A stretch of DNA of 64,000 bases from Streptomyces lydicus (GTDB taxonomy: Bacteria > Actinomycetota > Actinomycetes > Streptomycetales > Streptomycetaceae), in the NCBI RefSeq assembly GCF_001729485.1, contig NZ_CP017157.1:620001-684000 (forward strand). Direction: 5' to 3'. The position numbers and the translations under genes are program-made. The notes below the pieces were generated by a model. The model was not told the DNA's origin, ran no database searches, and saw only the letters and a program-made list of their open reading frames with translations. Below are positions 1 to 9,841 of the stretch, piece by piece (the first letter of the stretch is position 1; each line of letters begins with the position of its first letter).

Positions 1-313
1 CGAGGTCCGTGCCCCGCTCGTCGAAGATGCCGATGTCGCAGGCGTTCCCGGCGGTGCCTTCGGGGACCGCGGGTCTGTCGTAGCTGTAGGAGACGGCGAT
101 CTCGCGCACGCCGTGCGGGACGTCGACCGGCAGATAGACGAAGTCCGGCGCCCCCGTGGGCAGATGGCCGGTGACCCGGCGGGTCTGTTCGCCCGGCCCA
201 CCGCCGGGCTGCCCGGCCGCCGGCGCGGCGTCGGCGAAGCTCACACGTCCGAGCGTAAGCGCGCCCGCCGCGCCGGCAACCGCCGAGAGTTTCAGTACGT
301 CCCGTCGCTCCAT
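1..313 (-). CDS. CehA/McbA-type metallohydrolase, N-terminal part
   Basis: This is the 5' end of a minus-strand gene that leaves the window at position 1; about 104 codons are visible. It starts with a twin-arginine signal (MERRDVLKL) followed by an Ala/Gly-rich hydrophobic stretch, so export by Tat is expected. The mature start contains HLPTGAPDFVYLPVDVP and AVSYSYDRP, which I recognise from the N-terminal domain of Streptomyces CehA/McbA-family PHP metallohydrolases. The catalytic PHP domain would lie outside the window, so activity cannot be judged. The start was chosen as the ATG that opens the Tat signal. Confidence 0.7.
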   Translation of the reverse strand, partial: MERRDVLKLSAVAGAAGALTLGRVSFADAAPAAGQPGGGPGEQTRRVTGHLPTGAPDFVYLPVDVPHGVREIAVSYSYDRPAVPEGTAGNACDIGIFDERGTDL

Positions 314-486
314 TTCCGCCCCCCGCGTGTGTGGTGCGAGCCGTCGGTACCGCTGCGCGGCCGGCTCGTTGCGCCGCGTGAAAACTGTTGTACGCGGCTG
401 TGACGCGGAGGGAAAGGGCTGTGGATAACCGTCGGTCGGTGAGGCAACATGCGGTCACTCACACGCTTGACGGAGGTGTCCACAGC

Positions 487-1311
487 ATGCGGATCGCGAC
501 CACGATCTTCCTGACCGACGAGACCATCCGGCCGGACCGGCTGGCCCGTGAGCTGGAACAGCGCGGATTCGCCGGCCTCTACCTCCCGGAACACACCCAC
601 ATCCCCGCCAGCCGGGACACCCCCGCGCCCATGGGCGAGCCGCTGCCCCGCGAGTACGGCCGCACCCTCGACCCGTTCATCGCCCTGGGCCAGGCCGCCG
701 CGGTCACCGAGCGGCTCGCCCTGGGCACCGGCATCACCCTCGTCGCCCAGCACGACCCGGTCGACCTCGCCAAGCAGATCGCGACCCTCGACTTCCTCTC
801 CGGCGGGCGCTTCACACTCGGCATCGGCTACGGCTGGAACGTCGAGGAGGCCGCCGACCACGGAGTGGAGTGGTCCACCCGGCGCGAGCTGACCCGCGAC
901 CGGGTGGCCCTGATGCGCGCACTCTGGGCCGACGAACCGACCGCGTACAAAGGGAAATTCGGGTCCGTGCGGGCATCCCTCGCCCACCCCAAACCGGTGA
1001 ACGGCGCGCCCCGCATCCTGCTGGGCGGCGCGGCCGGACCCAAGCTCTTCGGGCAGATCGCCGAGTACGGCGACGGCTGGCTGCCGATCGGCGGCCGGGG
1101 CCTGACGGAGACCGTCCCGGTGCTGCGGCAGGCGTGGTCGGACGCCGGGCGGACGGGCGAGCCGGTCGTGGTGCCCTACGCGGTGGCCCCGTCGCCCGGG
1201 AAGCTGGCCCACTACCGCGAGCTGGGTCTGCGGGAAGTGGTGCTCCAGCTGCCGCCGGCCGGCGAGGCGGAGGTGCTGCGGACGCTGGACGACTTCGCCC
1301 AGTACCTGTGA
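487..1311 (+). CDS. LLM-class F420-dependent oxidoreductase
   Basis: The protein has 274 residues and a luciferase-like TIM-barrel sequence. It opens with MRIATTIFLTDETI and carries LYLPEHTHIP, LALGTGITLV, KQIATLDFLSGGRFTLGIGYGW and ILLGGAAGP, all typical of LLM-family proteins that use coenzyme F420. The substrate is not predictable. The frame is open further upstream, but GGAGG ten bases before the ATG at 487 and the conserved N-terminus fix this start. It lies 0.9 kb from fbiC, which makes the F420 precursor, so a functional link is plausible but inferred from proximity only. Confidence 0.85.
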   Translation: MRIATTIFLTDETIRPDRLARELEQRGFAGLYLPEHTHIPASRDTPAPMGEPLPREYGRTLDPFIALGQAAAVTERLALGTGITLVAQHDPVDLAKQIATLDFLSGGRFTLGIGYGWNVEEAADHGVEWSTRRELTRDRVALMRALWADEPTAYKGKFGSVRASLAHPKPVNGAPRILLGGAAGPKLFGQIAEYGDGWLPIGGRGLTETVPVLRQAWSDAGRTGEPVVVPYAVAPSPGKLAHYRELGLREVVLQLPPAGEAEVLRTLDDFAQYL

Positions 1312-1626
1312 CGAGGGAACTGCGGACGGTACCGGTGGCGCCGCCGGCTCGGGCCCCGCAACCGGTGGCGCCGGACCTTCCGCACGCCCCTGGTCGCGGC
1401 CCGGAGCGCGGCGCGCCCTAGGTCCATCGGCGTAAGGCAGGCGCTCCCGGGTCGGTACCGCAGACGGATCCGCGGCCGGCCCCTGCGGACGTAGCGTCGA
1501 AGGTGAAGGACCCGCAGTTCGACGGTCCTCCGGAGATCCGTCAACGGCTCCCGGAGTCGGCGGCCCGGGGCGCTGCGTGCGCGCCCGGTACCGCCCGCAC
1601 CGGACCCCACAGAGCAAGGAGATCCC
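1312..1626. other. Intergenic region without a recognised gene
   Basis: This 315-base stretch lies between the F420-type oxidoreductase and the VOC gene. I see two copies of ACCGGTGGCGCCG about 30 bases apart and an AAGGAG ribosome site just before the VOC start. No convincing coding sequence or hairpin terminator was found. Confidence 0.5.
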
Positions 1627-2028
1627 ATGCCCGGCCTCGACCACACGATCGTGCACAGCACCGACCGTTTCGCCTCCGCCCGTTTCCTGGCCGAGCTCCT
1701 CGACGCGCCCGAACCGAAGGCGTTCGGCCCGTTCGCCGCCCTCAAGCTCGACAACGGCGTGACACTCGACTACGCCGAGCACGTCGCGGGCGGGCGGGAG
1801 TTCGTCCCCACGCACTATGCCTTCCTGGTGACGGAGGAGGAGTTCGACGCGATACTCGGCCGGATCAAGGCCCGCGACCTCCCGTACTGGGCCGACCCGA
1901 TGCACTCCAGGCCGCAGGAGTTCAACACCCACGACGGGGGCCGCGGCCTGTACGTGGACGACCCGGACGGCCACTACATGGAGTTCCTGACCCGTACGTA
2001 CTCCGACGAACTGCTCGCGAGTCTGTGA
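1627..2028 (+). CDS. VOC (glyoxalase/bleomycin-resistance) family protein
   Basis: This is a 133-residue single-domain protein of the vicinal-oxygen-chelate fold. It starts MPGLDHTIVHSTD, has a central variable part, and ends with the family hallmark GGRGLYVDDPDGHYMEFLTR, where the late Glu is a usual metal ligand. The early His in DHTIVH fits the other ligand. Members include ring-cleaving dioxygenases, glyoxalases and drug-binding proteins; nothing here tells which. AAGGAG precedes the ATG by about six bases. It ends about 150 bases before fbiC on the same strand. Confidence 0.85.
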   Translation: MPGLDHTIVHSTDRFASARFLAELLDAPEPKAFGPFAALKLDNGVTLDYAEHVAGGREFVPTHYAFLVTEEEFDAILGRIKARDLPYWADPMHSRPQEFNTHDGGRGLYVDDPDGHYMEFLTRTYSDELLASL

Positions 2029-2176
2029 GCGCGGGCGGGTGAGCGTGCGGTGAGCCGCCGCCGGGGAATTGCCCCTTTCGGGGCCGGACGTAACCCCCGT
2101 ATGCCGTGATCAGTGGCACACCGGCCGGGTGTTCTCCGGCGGCGGCGCTGTCGGTGGACGCTCGTATGCTCGGAGG

Positions 2177-4825
2177 ATGACTTCCAGCGCGCAGGGACCT
2201 GACCAGGCATCCGACCGGGGGACCGGCCACGGGACGAGCGCTCTCCCCGCTTCGCAGGGCCGTCCCACGGACAACGCGATGCGTCGTGCGCTCAAGCGGG
2301 CCCGCGACGGTGTGGCGCTGGACGTCGGTGAGGCGGCGGTGCTGCTCCAGGCCCGCGGCGACGACCTCAAGGACCTGTGCGCCTCCGCGGCCCGGGTGCG
2401 GGACGCGGGCCTGGAGGCAGCGGGCCGCCCCGGCGTCATCACGTACTCCAAGGGCGTCTTCATCCCCCTGACGCGCCTGTGCCGCGACAAGTGCCACTAC
2501 TGCACCTTCGTCACGGTGCCCGGCAAGTTGCGCCGGGCGGGCCACGGGATGTTCATGTCGCCGGACGAGGTGCTGGACATCGCCCGCCGCGGCGCCGAAA
2601 TGGGCTGCAAGGAAGCCCTGTTCACCTTGGGGGACAAGCCCGAGGACCGCTGGCCCGAGGCCCGTGAGTGGCTGGAGGCGCACGGTTACGACGACACGGT
2701 CTCCTACCTCCGCGCCATGGCCATCCGCGTCCTGGAGGAGACCGGGCTGCTGCCGCACCTCAATCCGGGGGTGATGTCCTGGACGGACTTCCAGCGGCTC
2801 AAGCCCGTGGCCCCGTCCCTGGGGATGATGCTGGAGACGACCGCCGAGCGCCTGTGGAGCGAGCCCGGCGGCCCGCACCACGGCTCACCCGACAAGGAAC
2901 CCGCCGTGCGGCTGCGCGTCCTGGAGGACGCCGGTCGCTCCAACGTGCCCTTCACCAGCGGGCTGCTGATCGGTATCGGCGAGACCTACGAGGAGCGCGC
3001 CGAGTCGCTCTTCGCGCTGCGCCGCATCCAGCGCGCGTACCACGGCATCCAGGAATTGATCATGCAGAACTTCCGCGCCAAGCCGGACACGGCGATGCGC
3101 GGAATGCCGGACGCCGAGCTGGAGGAGCTGGCCGCGACGATCGCGGTGGCCCGGCACATCATGGGCCCCTCGACCCGGATCCAGGCGCCGCCCAACCTCG
3201 TCGACGGCGAATACGCCCTGATCGTCGACGCCGGCATCGACGACTGGGGCGGCGTGTCCCCGCTGACCCTCGACCACGTCAACCCCGAGCGCCCCTGGCC
3301 GCAGATCGACGAGCTGACCGAACGGTGCGCCACCGCCGGCTTCGAGCTGCGCGAACGCCTCCCCATCTACCCGGAGTTCATCCAGCGCGGCGAACCCTGG
3401 CTCGACCCCCGGCTGCTGCCGCACGTCCGCGCCCTCGCCGACCCGGAGACGGGCCTGGCGATCGAGGACGCCCCCGTGGTGGGTCGGCCCTGGCAGGAGC
3501 CCGAGGAAGGCTTCACGCTGAGCGCGTCCGGCCGTACGGACCTGCACCACACCATCGACACCGAAGGCCGCACCGCCGACCGCCGCGACGACTTCGACGA
3601 GGTCTACGGCGACTGGGAGGCGCTGCGCGAGGCCGCCGCCCCCGGGATGGCGCCCGAGCGGATCGACACCGACGTACGGCAAGCCCTGTCCCGGGCCGCC
3701 GACGACCCGACCCGGCTCACGGACGCCGAGGCGCTGGCACTGCTGCACGCCGACGGGCCCGCCCTGGACGCCCTCTGCGGAATCGCCGACGATCTGCGGC
3801 GCGCCACGGTGGGCGACGACGTCACCTACATCGTCACCAGGAACATCAACTTCACCAACGTCTGCTACACCGGCTGCCGCTTCTGCGCCTTCGCCCAGCG
3901 CCGCACGGACGCCGACGCCTACACCCTGTCCCTCTCCCAGGTCGCCGACCGCGCCCAGCAGGCGTGGGACGTGGGCGCGGTGGAGGTCTGCATGCAGGGC
4001 GGCATCCACCCCGACCTGCCCGGCACGGCGTACTTCGACATCGCGCGCGCCGTCAAGGAACGCGTGCCCGGGATGCATGTGCACGCCTTCTCGCCCATGG
4101 AGGTTGTCAACGGCGCCACCCGCACCGGCCTGTCCCTCCGCGAGTGGCTGACCGAGGCCAGGGCCGCCGGCCTGGACACCATCCCCGGCACGGCCGCGGA
4201 GATCCTCGACGACGAGGTCCGCTGGATCCTCACCAAGGGCAAACTCCCCACCGCCACCTGGGTGGAGGTCGTCAAAACCGCCCACGAGCTGGGTATCCGC
4301 TCGTCCTCGACGATGATGTACGGCCACGTCGACCAGCCGCGGCACTGGCTCGGCCACCTCCGCCTGCTCGCCGAGATCCAGCAGGAGACCGGCGGCTTCA
4401 CCGAGTTCGTCACACTCCCCTTCATCCACACCAACGCGCCCGTGTACCTGGCCGGGATCGCCCGCCCGGGCCCCACCACCCGTGACAACCGCGCGGTGAC
4501 GGCGATGGCCCGGGTCCTGCTCCATCCGCACATCACCAACATCCAGACGAGCTGGGTCAAGCTCGGCACGGACGGGGCGGCGGAGATGCTCCGCTCCGGC
4601 GCCAACGACCTGGGCGGCACCCTGATGGAGGAGACCATCTCCCGGATGGCGGGCTCCAGTTACGGGTCCTACCGCTCCGTCCAGGGCCTGATCGACATCG
4701 CGGAGCGGGCCGGGCGCCCGGCCCGCCCCCGCACGACGACCTACGGCCCGGTGTCCGAAGAACGCCAGGCCGCCGCCTTGGCCTCGGACGGGCATCTGCC
4801 GGAGCTGCTGCCGGTGGTGGAGTAG
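2177..4825 (+). CDS. fbiC: Bifunctional FO biosynthesis protein (7,8-didemethyl-8-hydroxy-5-deazariboflavin synthase)
   Basis: FO synthase makes the deazaflavin chromophore of coenzyme F420 from a tyrosine-derived and a flavin-pathway precursor using two radical-SAM halves. Both halves are visible. The CofG-like N-terminal half has CRDKCHYC (Cys 102, 106, 109 of the chosen start); the CofH-like C-terminal half has CYTGCRFC (Cys 563, 567, 570). The 882-residue length fits actinobacterial FbiC. The start is the ATG in CGGAGGATGAC, where the GGAGG directly abuts the ATG, so translation could instead begin at the internal ATG near 2279. The frame is open upstream to 2069 but that part looks non-coding. 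Confidence 0.95.
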   Translation: MTSSAQGPDQASDRGTGHGTSALPASQGRPTDNAMRRALKRARDGVALDVGEAAVLLQARGDDLKDLCASAARVRDAGLEAAGRPGVITYSKGVFIPLTRLCRDKCHYCTFVTVPGKLRRAGHGMFMSPDEVLDIARRGAEMGCKEALFTLGDKPEDRWPEAREWLEAHGYDDTVSYLRAMAIRVLEETGLLPHLNPGVMSWTDFQRLKPVAPSLGMMLETTAERLWSEPGGPHHGSPDKEPAVRLRVLEDAGRSNVPFTSGLLIGIGETYEERAESLFALRRIQRAYHGIQELIMQNFRAKPDTAMRGMPDAELEELAATIAVARHIMGPSTRIQAPPNLVDGEYALIVDAGIDDWGGVSPLTLDHVNPERPWPQIDELTERCATAGFELRERLPIYPEFIQRGEPWLDPRLLPHVRALADPETGLAIEDAPVVGRPWQEPEEGFTLSASGRTDLHHTIDTEGRTADRRDDFDEVYGDWEALREAAAPGMAPERIDTDVRQALSRAADDPTRLTDAEALALLHADGPALDALCGIADDLRRATVGDDVTYIVTRNINFTNVCYTGCRFCAFAQRRTDADAYTLSLSQVADRAQQAWDVGAVEVCMQGGIHPDLPGTAYFDIARAVKERVPGMHVHAFSPMEVVNGATRTGLSLREWLTEARAAGLDTIPGTAAEILDDEVRWILTKGKLPTATWVEVVKTAHELGIRSSSTMMYGHVDQPRHWLGHLRLLAEIQQETGGFTEFVTLPFIHTNAPVYLAGIARPGPTTRDNRAVTAMARVLLHPHITNIQTSWVKLGTDGAAEMLRSGANDLGGTLMEETISRMAGSSYGSYRSVQGLIDIAERAGRPARPRTTTYGPVSEERQAAALASDGHLPELLPVVE

Positions 4826-4963
4826 GGGACCCGGCGCGGCAGCGCGGCCGCCGCGCCCCGGCCGGCGAGGTTATCCACAGCCCCCCGTGCGCCGCTCCGC
4901 CGAAAGCTAATCTGCGAGAGCAGGCAGCAAGCCGGCGGGCGGCACCAGCCGTCGTGAACGGGG

Positions 4964-7900
4964 GTGGACAGGATGGAGCGCAGCAGGCCGTCGCGGCAGG
5001 AACTGATCCGGCAGCGACGACGGGCCGGGTTCGTCGGGCGACGGGCGGAGATCGAGAACTTCCGGGCCAACTTCGCCCGCGACGTGACAGATCCGGGACA
5101 GCAGTTCCTGTTCCATGTGCACGGCCAGGCAGGCGTCGGAAAGACGTCCCTGATCCGGCAGTTCGAGGAGACCGCCCGCGAGCAGGGCGCACCGACCGCG
5201 TACGTCGACGAGTCGGCGCACACCGTCCCCGAGGCGATGGCGGCCGTCAGCCGCCAACTGGCCGCCCAGGGACATCCCTTGAAGGTGTTCGACAAACTCC
5301 TCGCCACCTACCGGGAACGACGGCACGAGGCGGAGGCGGTGGCCGTCGCCGCGCAGGGGCCGCCCGGCGCGGGGGACGCGGACGGTGACGCCCAGGGGAG
5401 CGGCCCGTCGCCCGGCAGCATGATCGCGGCGCAGGCGGGACTCGCCGCCCTCGGGCTGCTGCCCGGCGTCGGGGCCGTCACCGGGGCGCTGGACGCCCGG
5501 CAGATGGCGCGCGGCGCGGACCGGCTGCGGGGACTGCTCAGCGCCCGGCTGCGCAATCACGACGACGTCGAGCTGGTGATGGAGCCGGTGGCGGCCCTGA
5601 CGCCGGTGTTCCTCCGTGAGATGGGTGCCGTCGCCGACGAGGTGCCCTGGCTGGCCCTCTTCTTCGACACCTACGAACGGACCGGCCCGCTGCTCGACAC
5701 CTGGCTGCGCGACGTCCTGGTCAGCGACCGGTACGGTCCGCTGGCGCCCAACGTGGTGGTGACGCTGGCCGGCCAGACCGCCCTGGACCACCGCTGCTGG
5801 GCCGACCACCTCGACTGCGTGGCGGAGCTGCCGCTGGACGCCTTCACCGAGGCCGAGGCACGGCAGTACCTGGCGACCAGGGACATCGTGGACGAACGCA
5901 TCGTCGAGGTGGTGCTACGGCTGTCCGGCGGGCTGCCGGTGCTGGTGTCGACCCTCGCCGAGAACCGCCCCCGGGCCGCGGAGGCCGTCGACGATCCCAG
6001 CGACACGGCCGTCGAGCGCTTCCTGAAGTGGGAGACGGACCCCGTCCGCCGGGAGGCGGCACTCGCTGCCGCGCTGCCCCGCTCCCTCGACGAGGACGTC
6101 TTCCGGACCGCGGTGGACCCGGCCGCCGCCGGGCACTTCGGCTGGCTGTGCGGACTGCCCTTCGTGACCGGCCGGTCGGGCCGCCGGCAGTACCACGAGG
6201 TGGTGCGCACGGCGATGCTGCGCCTCCAGCGTCGCCGGTCCCCGCAGACCTGGACGGCCCGGCACCGCCGGCTCGCCGAGGCCGCGCGGGACCGCCGCAG
6301 GGAGTGCGCCGACGACAACGACCCGGCGCGGTCCTGGGGCGAGGAACGCTGGGTGGAGCAGCGTCTGCGGGAGACGTATCACGCCCTCTGCGCGGATCCG
6401 CACGCCGCGATCGACGAGGCGCTGGCCGACGTGCGGGACGCGGCCGAGTACGAAGGGCCCGTGGTGCGCCGGGTGGCCGAGGGCATCCGGCAGGCCGGCG
6501 AGGACGCCGACGCCCCCGAGGTCAGGGAGTGGGGCGAGCGGCTGGTCGCCGCCTGCGCGGAGGAGGGCGGCGGCCTGGCCGCGGTGCTGACCGCGCTGCT
6601 CGCCCGGCCCGGGCTGGAGGTGGCCGAGCAGGCCCGCATTCACCGCCTCCGGGGCCGCGAATACCGCCTCGCCGAGGCGTGGCCGCAGGCGTTCGCGGAC
6701 CTCGACCGCTGTCTGGAGCTGACACCGCGCGACGCCGCGGCGCTGCTCGACCGGGGGTTGACCCACCGCTACATGCGCTGCTTCGACCGGGCCGCCGAGG
6801 ACTACCTCCGCGCCCTGGAGGCCGCGCCGGACTCGGTGGACGCCGCCGCCCAGCTCGGCGAGGCATACCGCCTCATGGGCCGCTTCGAGGAGGCCGTCAC
6901 CGCGTTCGACGGCGTCCTGGCCCGGCAGCCCCGGCACGCCTTCACCCTCGCCAGCCGGGCCGTCTGCCTGCGACGCCTCGGCCGCCACGGCGAAGCCCTG
7001 GCCGGCCTGGCACGCGCCATCGAGATCAACGCGGACTACGCCTGGGCGATGGCCGAACGGGGCGCCACCTACCGCGACACGGGACAGCACGCGCTGGCCC
7101 TGGCGGAGTTCGACCGGGCGCTGGAGGTCAACCCCGCCTACGTATGGGCCCACGCCCGCCGAGGAATGACCCTGCGCGCCATGGGCCGCCACGAGGAGGC
7201 CCTGACCGCCCTCGGACGCGCGGCCGGACTCCGCCCGGACGACCCCTGGGTGAAGGGCGAGCGCTGCCGCACCTGGCTGGAGATGAAGCGGTACGAAGAG
7301 GCACTCGCGGAGGCCGACGAAGCCCTGGCCCTCGCCCCCGGCGACGCCTGGGCCCGTACGGCCCGTGGGCTCGCGTTGTGTGCCCTCGGCCGCTGCGACG
7401 AGGCCCGCGCCGAACTCACCACTGCCCTGCAACTCGCCCCGGAATCCTGGCGGATCACGGCCGCACGGGGCAGGACCCACTTGCTCGCGGGCCGTCCGGC
7501 GGAGGCACTCACCGACTTCGACCGCGCACTCGCCGCAAGCGGCCCGAACGCCGCGCTCCTCGCCCTCAAGGCCGGGTGCCTGCGCCGCGCCGGAAGCTTC
7601 GACGCCGCGCACGAAACGCTGGAGGCGGCACACGGCGCGCTCTCCGCCCATGTGATGGTCCGGTACGAGGCGGCGCTGCTGACCGGGGCACACGAGGGCG
7701 TGGACGCGGCCGGGTCCTTGTCCGCCTGGCAGGCGTTGCGGTCCGCAGGCACCGACGACGACCACGGCGGTGGCGGCGGGCACGAAGGTGACCCGTACGG
7801 GCTCGCAGGGGCGGCAGCGGCGGTGGCGGGGGTCGTCAGCCGCTGCGCCCTCGGGGACTGGGCGGGAGCCGAGGACGAAACGGCACGGTTGCTGGACGGA

Positions 7901-8050
7901 GCCGCCTGGGCGGCCGTTGCCGAAACCGAGTTGGGGATACGTGATCTGGCACGGCTGCCGGGAGCGAACGCGGAGAGGCTGGAGGCCGTCCGCAACGGGC
8001 TGATACGCAGGATGGCGACTGCGGCCAGCCACCTTGACCCGCCGGGCTGA
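4964..8050 (+). CDS. P-loop NTPase with C-terminal TPR repeats (STAND-like)
   Basis: A protein of about 1,028 residues. A basic N-terminus leads into GFVGRRAEIENF and a Walker A motif, GQAGVGKT, at about residues 53-60. LALFFDTYE (about 225-235) is a plausible Walker B. From about residue 550 onward there are many TPR-like units, for example AEDYLRALEAAPDSVDAAAQ and ALAEFDRALEVNPAYVWA. Domain order and length resemble STAND-type signalling ATPases, which switch on nucleotide exchange and use repeats to sense a ligand. No effector domain is evident at the N-terminus. The start is GTG 4964; ATG 4973 is an in-frame alternative. The partner is unknown. Confidence 0.8.
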   Translation: MDRMERSRPSRQELIRQRRRAGFVGRRAEIENFRANFARDVTDPGQQFLFHVHGQAGVGKTSLIRQFEETAREQGAPTAYVDESAHTVPEAMAAVSRQLAAQGHPLKVFDKLLATYRERRHEAEAVAVAAQGPPGAGDADGDAQGSGPSPGSMIAAQAGLAALGLLPGVGAVTGALDARQMARGADRLRGLLSARLRNHDDVELVMEPVAALTPVFLREMGAVADEVPWLALFFDTYERTGPLLDTWLRDVLVSDRYGPLAPNVVVTLAGQTALDHRCWADHLDCVAELPLDAFTEAEARQYLATRDIVDERIVEVVLRLSGGLPVLVSTLAENRPRAAEAVDDPSDTAVERFLKWETDPVRREAALAAALPRSLDEDVFRTAVDPAAAGHFGWLCGLPFVTGRSGRRQYHEVVRTAMLRLQRRRSPQTWTARHRRLAEAARDRRRECADDNDPARSWGEERWVEQRLRETYHALCADPHAAIDEALADVRDAAEYEGPVVRRVAEGIRQAGEDADAPEVREWGERLVAACAEEGGGLAAVLTALLARPGLEVAEQARIHRLRGREYRLAEAWPQAFADLDRCLELTPRDAAALLDRGLTHRYMRCFDRAAEDYLRALEAAPDSVDAAAQLGEAYRLMGRFEEAVTAFDGVLARQPRHAFTLASRAVCLRRLGRHGEALAGLARAIEINADYAWAMAERGATYRDTGQHALALAEFDRALEVNPAYVWAHARRGMTLRAMGRHEEALTALGRAAGLRPDDPWVKGERCRTWLEMKRYEEALAEADEALALAPGDAWARTARGLALCALGRCDEARAELTTALQLAPESWRITAARGRTHLLAGRPAEALTDFDRALAASGPNAALLALKAGCLRRAGSFDAAHETLEAAHGALSAHVMVRYEAALLTGAHEGVDAAGSLSAWQALRSAGTDDDHGGGGGHEGDPYGLAGAAAAVAGVVSRCALGDWAGAEDETARLLDGAAWAAVAETELGIRDLARLPGANAERLEAVRNGLIRRMATAASHLDPPG

Positions 8051-8184
8051 CCTGCCGGACTGACCTGCTGGGCTGATCCGCCGGGCTGACCGGCAGGCCG
8101 GGTGCTCCGGCCAGGCCGGCCGGCCGGTTGGCCCGGCTTCGGCCGAACGAACGGCCGCGTCCGGGCGACCGCGCCGGGGCCGCG

Positions 8185-8439
8185 CTACTCGCCCTCGTAT
8201 TCGGCCTCGTGCTGGAGGATGCACTGCTGCCACTGCGACAGCGCCTCCTCGCGGTCGCCTCCGCTGTCCTGGGCGGCGACGATCAGCGCATCCGCGGCCA
8301 TGGCGGCAAGCCGCACCGCGATATGGCAGACATCGCGCTGGGGCAGCGGCCGGAGCAGTTCCACCGCGCCGTCGCTGTCCCCGGAGAGTGCGGAGGCGAC
8401 GACCGCCATCGTGGTGCGATCCCACTCGTACTCGGACAT
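8185..8439 (-). CDS. Small hypothetical protein
   Basis: An 84-residue acidic, mostly helical protein starting MSEYEWDRTTMAVVASA. It contains GAVELLRPLPQRDVCHIAVRL and ends with acidic residues. No family was recognised. The frame is open 12 codons further upstream, but the ATG at 8439 gives the more natural N-terminus; no strong ribosome site is visible for either. It sits between the convergent NTPase gene and the dehydrogenase, which lies upstream on the same strand. Confidence 0.6.
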   Translation of the reverse strand: MSEYEWDRTTMAVVASALSGDSDGAVELLRPLPQRDVCHIAVRLAAMAADALIVAAQDSGGDREEALSQWQQCILQHEAEYEGE

Positions 8440-8540
8440 GGGGAGAGCATGCCCAGCGCGGGGCGTTGCCATCATCGAACGGATAAGCGCCCCGAGGTCG
8501 GCGCATACCGCCAGGAACGGGACATGAGGGGGGAGGGCCC

Positions 8541-9500
8541 TCAGTGCAGTTGTCGGATCGGAGTGCCGGCGAGGAAGGCGGTGATGTTCTCGACGGCCTG
8601 TTGGAAGTAGCCCTCGTAGTTGCGGCGGGTGACGTAGCCGAGGTGGGGGAGAGCGAGGACGTTCGGGAGGGTGCGCAGCGGATGGTCGGCGGGCAGCGGT
8701 TCCTGGTCGAAGACGTCGAGACCGGCGCCGGCGATCCAGTTCTCGCGCAGCGCCTGGAGCAGCGCGGGCTGGTCGACGATCGCGGCACGGGAGGTGTTGA
8801 CGAGATAGCTGGTGGGCCGCATACGGCGGAGTTCGCCGGCGCCGAGCAGGCCACGGGTCCGCTCGCCGAGGACGAGGTGCACGGAGACGAAGTCGCTGCT
8901 CTCCAGGAGCTCTTCCTTGGTGGTGGCGGCGCGGACACCCGCCTCCGCCGCGCGCTCGGGGGTCAGGTTCCGGCTCCAGGCGACCACGTCCATGCCGAAG
9001 GCCAGACCGATCCGGGCGACCCGGGTGCCGATCTTGCCGAGGCCGAGCAGCCCGAGCGTACGGCCGTGCAGATCGGCGCCGAGCGTGCTCTGCCAGGGGC
9101 CGCCGGCGCGTAGGGCGGTGTTCTCGGTGACGACGTTGCGGGCCAGGCCGAGGATCAGGGCCCAGGTGAGTTCGACGGGCGGTTCGGTGTTGCTGGCGGT
9201 GCCGCAGACGGTGACACCGTGCCGGGCGGCGGCATCCAGATCGATGGAGGCGTTGCGCATTCCGGAGGTGATCAGAAGCCGCAGACGGGGGAGCCGGGCG
9301 AGGAGTGAGGCGGGGAACGGCGTGCGCTCACGCATGGCGACCACGATCTCGCAGTCGCCGATCGCCGCGACCACCTCGTCCTCGGAGCGGAAGGGCTGCC
9401 GCAGCGTATGGACGTCCACGGCGTCGGACAAGGGCGACCAGTCGGCCATGGAGAGGGCGACGCCCTGGTAGTCGTCGAGTACGGCGCAACGCGGTGTCAT
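8541..9500 (-). CDS. D-2-hydroxyacid dehydrogenase family protein
   Basis: A 319-residue NAD-dependent dehydrogenase. The N-terminal catalytic domain is followed by the Rossmann motif GRTLGLLGLGKIG (about residues 143-155), then NTSRAAIVDQPALLQAL, LDVFDQEPLP and LPHLGYVT. These are the Arg, Glu and His regions of the D-lactate/phosphoglycerate dehydrogenase superfamily. The substrate is likely a 2-hydroxyacid or a related ketoacid. GGGAG lies upstream of the ATG. It stands alone on the minus strand, so no pathway can be proposed. Confidence 0.88.
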   Translation of the reverse strand: MTPRCAVLDDYQGVALSMADWSPLSDAVDVHTLRQPFRSEDEVVAAIGDCEIVVAMRERTPFPASLLARLPRLRLLITSGMRNASIDLDAAARHGVTVCGTASNTEPPVELTWALILGLARNVVTENTALRAGGPWQSTLGADLHGRTLGLLGLGKIGTRVARIGLAFGMDVVAWSRNLTPERAAEAGVRAATTKEELLESSDFVSVHLVLGERTRGLLGAGELRRMRPTSYLVNTSRAAIVDQPALLQALRENWIAGAGLDVFDQEPLPADHPLRTLPNVLALPHLGYVTRRNYEGYFQQAVENITAFLAGTPIRQLH

Positions 9501-9841
9501 GCGGAAGCTCCCGAAGCTGAGGAAAGGACGAGGACGAGGGGGCGAGGACGAGGGCGAGGAGGGGGAGGGGTGGGGTGGGGAGGGGAGGGGGAGAGCAGGT
9601 GGCAGAAGGCAGGGGGCCGGCGGTCGGGTGGCGGAGAGTGAACGGTGGTCGGTGGTCGGTTACCGGTTGGAGGGGGAAATCAGCTGCCCCCTCCGCATCC
9701 GGACCGTATCGCCCAAAAGCCGCCTAGCCAGCGACTATTCACATACTCACCTGGCCGGAAATTGATCAATCGTGGTCGATTACAGTGCTGCGCCAGGGGC
9801 CCCACAAGGCCCCGGGACGTAGTGAGCTTCAGGAGGGCGCA
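9501..9841. other. G-tract-rich intergenic region
   Basis: This region lies between the divergent dehydrogenase and ADP-ribosylglycohydrolase genes. From about 9530 to 9600 the plus strand carries many GGGG runs with short spacers, so four-strand G structures are possible. Around 9725-9785 it turns A/T-richer, the likely promoter side for the plus-strand gene. Open frames here look like composition artefacts. Confidence 0.5.

Noticed and set aside
292..1974. 560-residue minus-strand open frame over the oxidoreductase and VOC genes
   Set aside because: It is a GC-skew shadow: both plus-strand genes have family motifs and ribosome sites, and the minus-strand protein has none.
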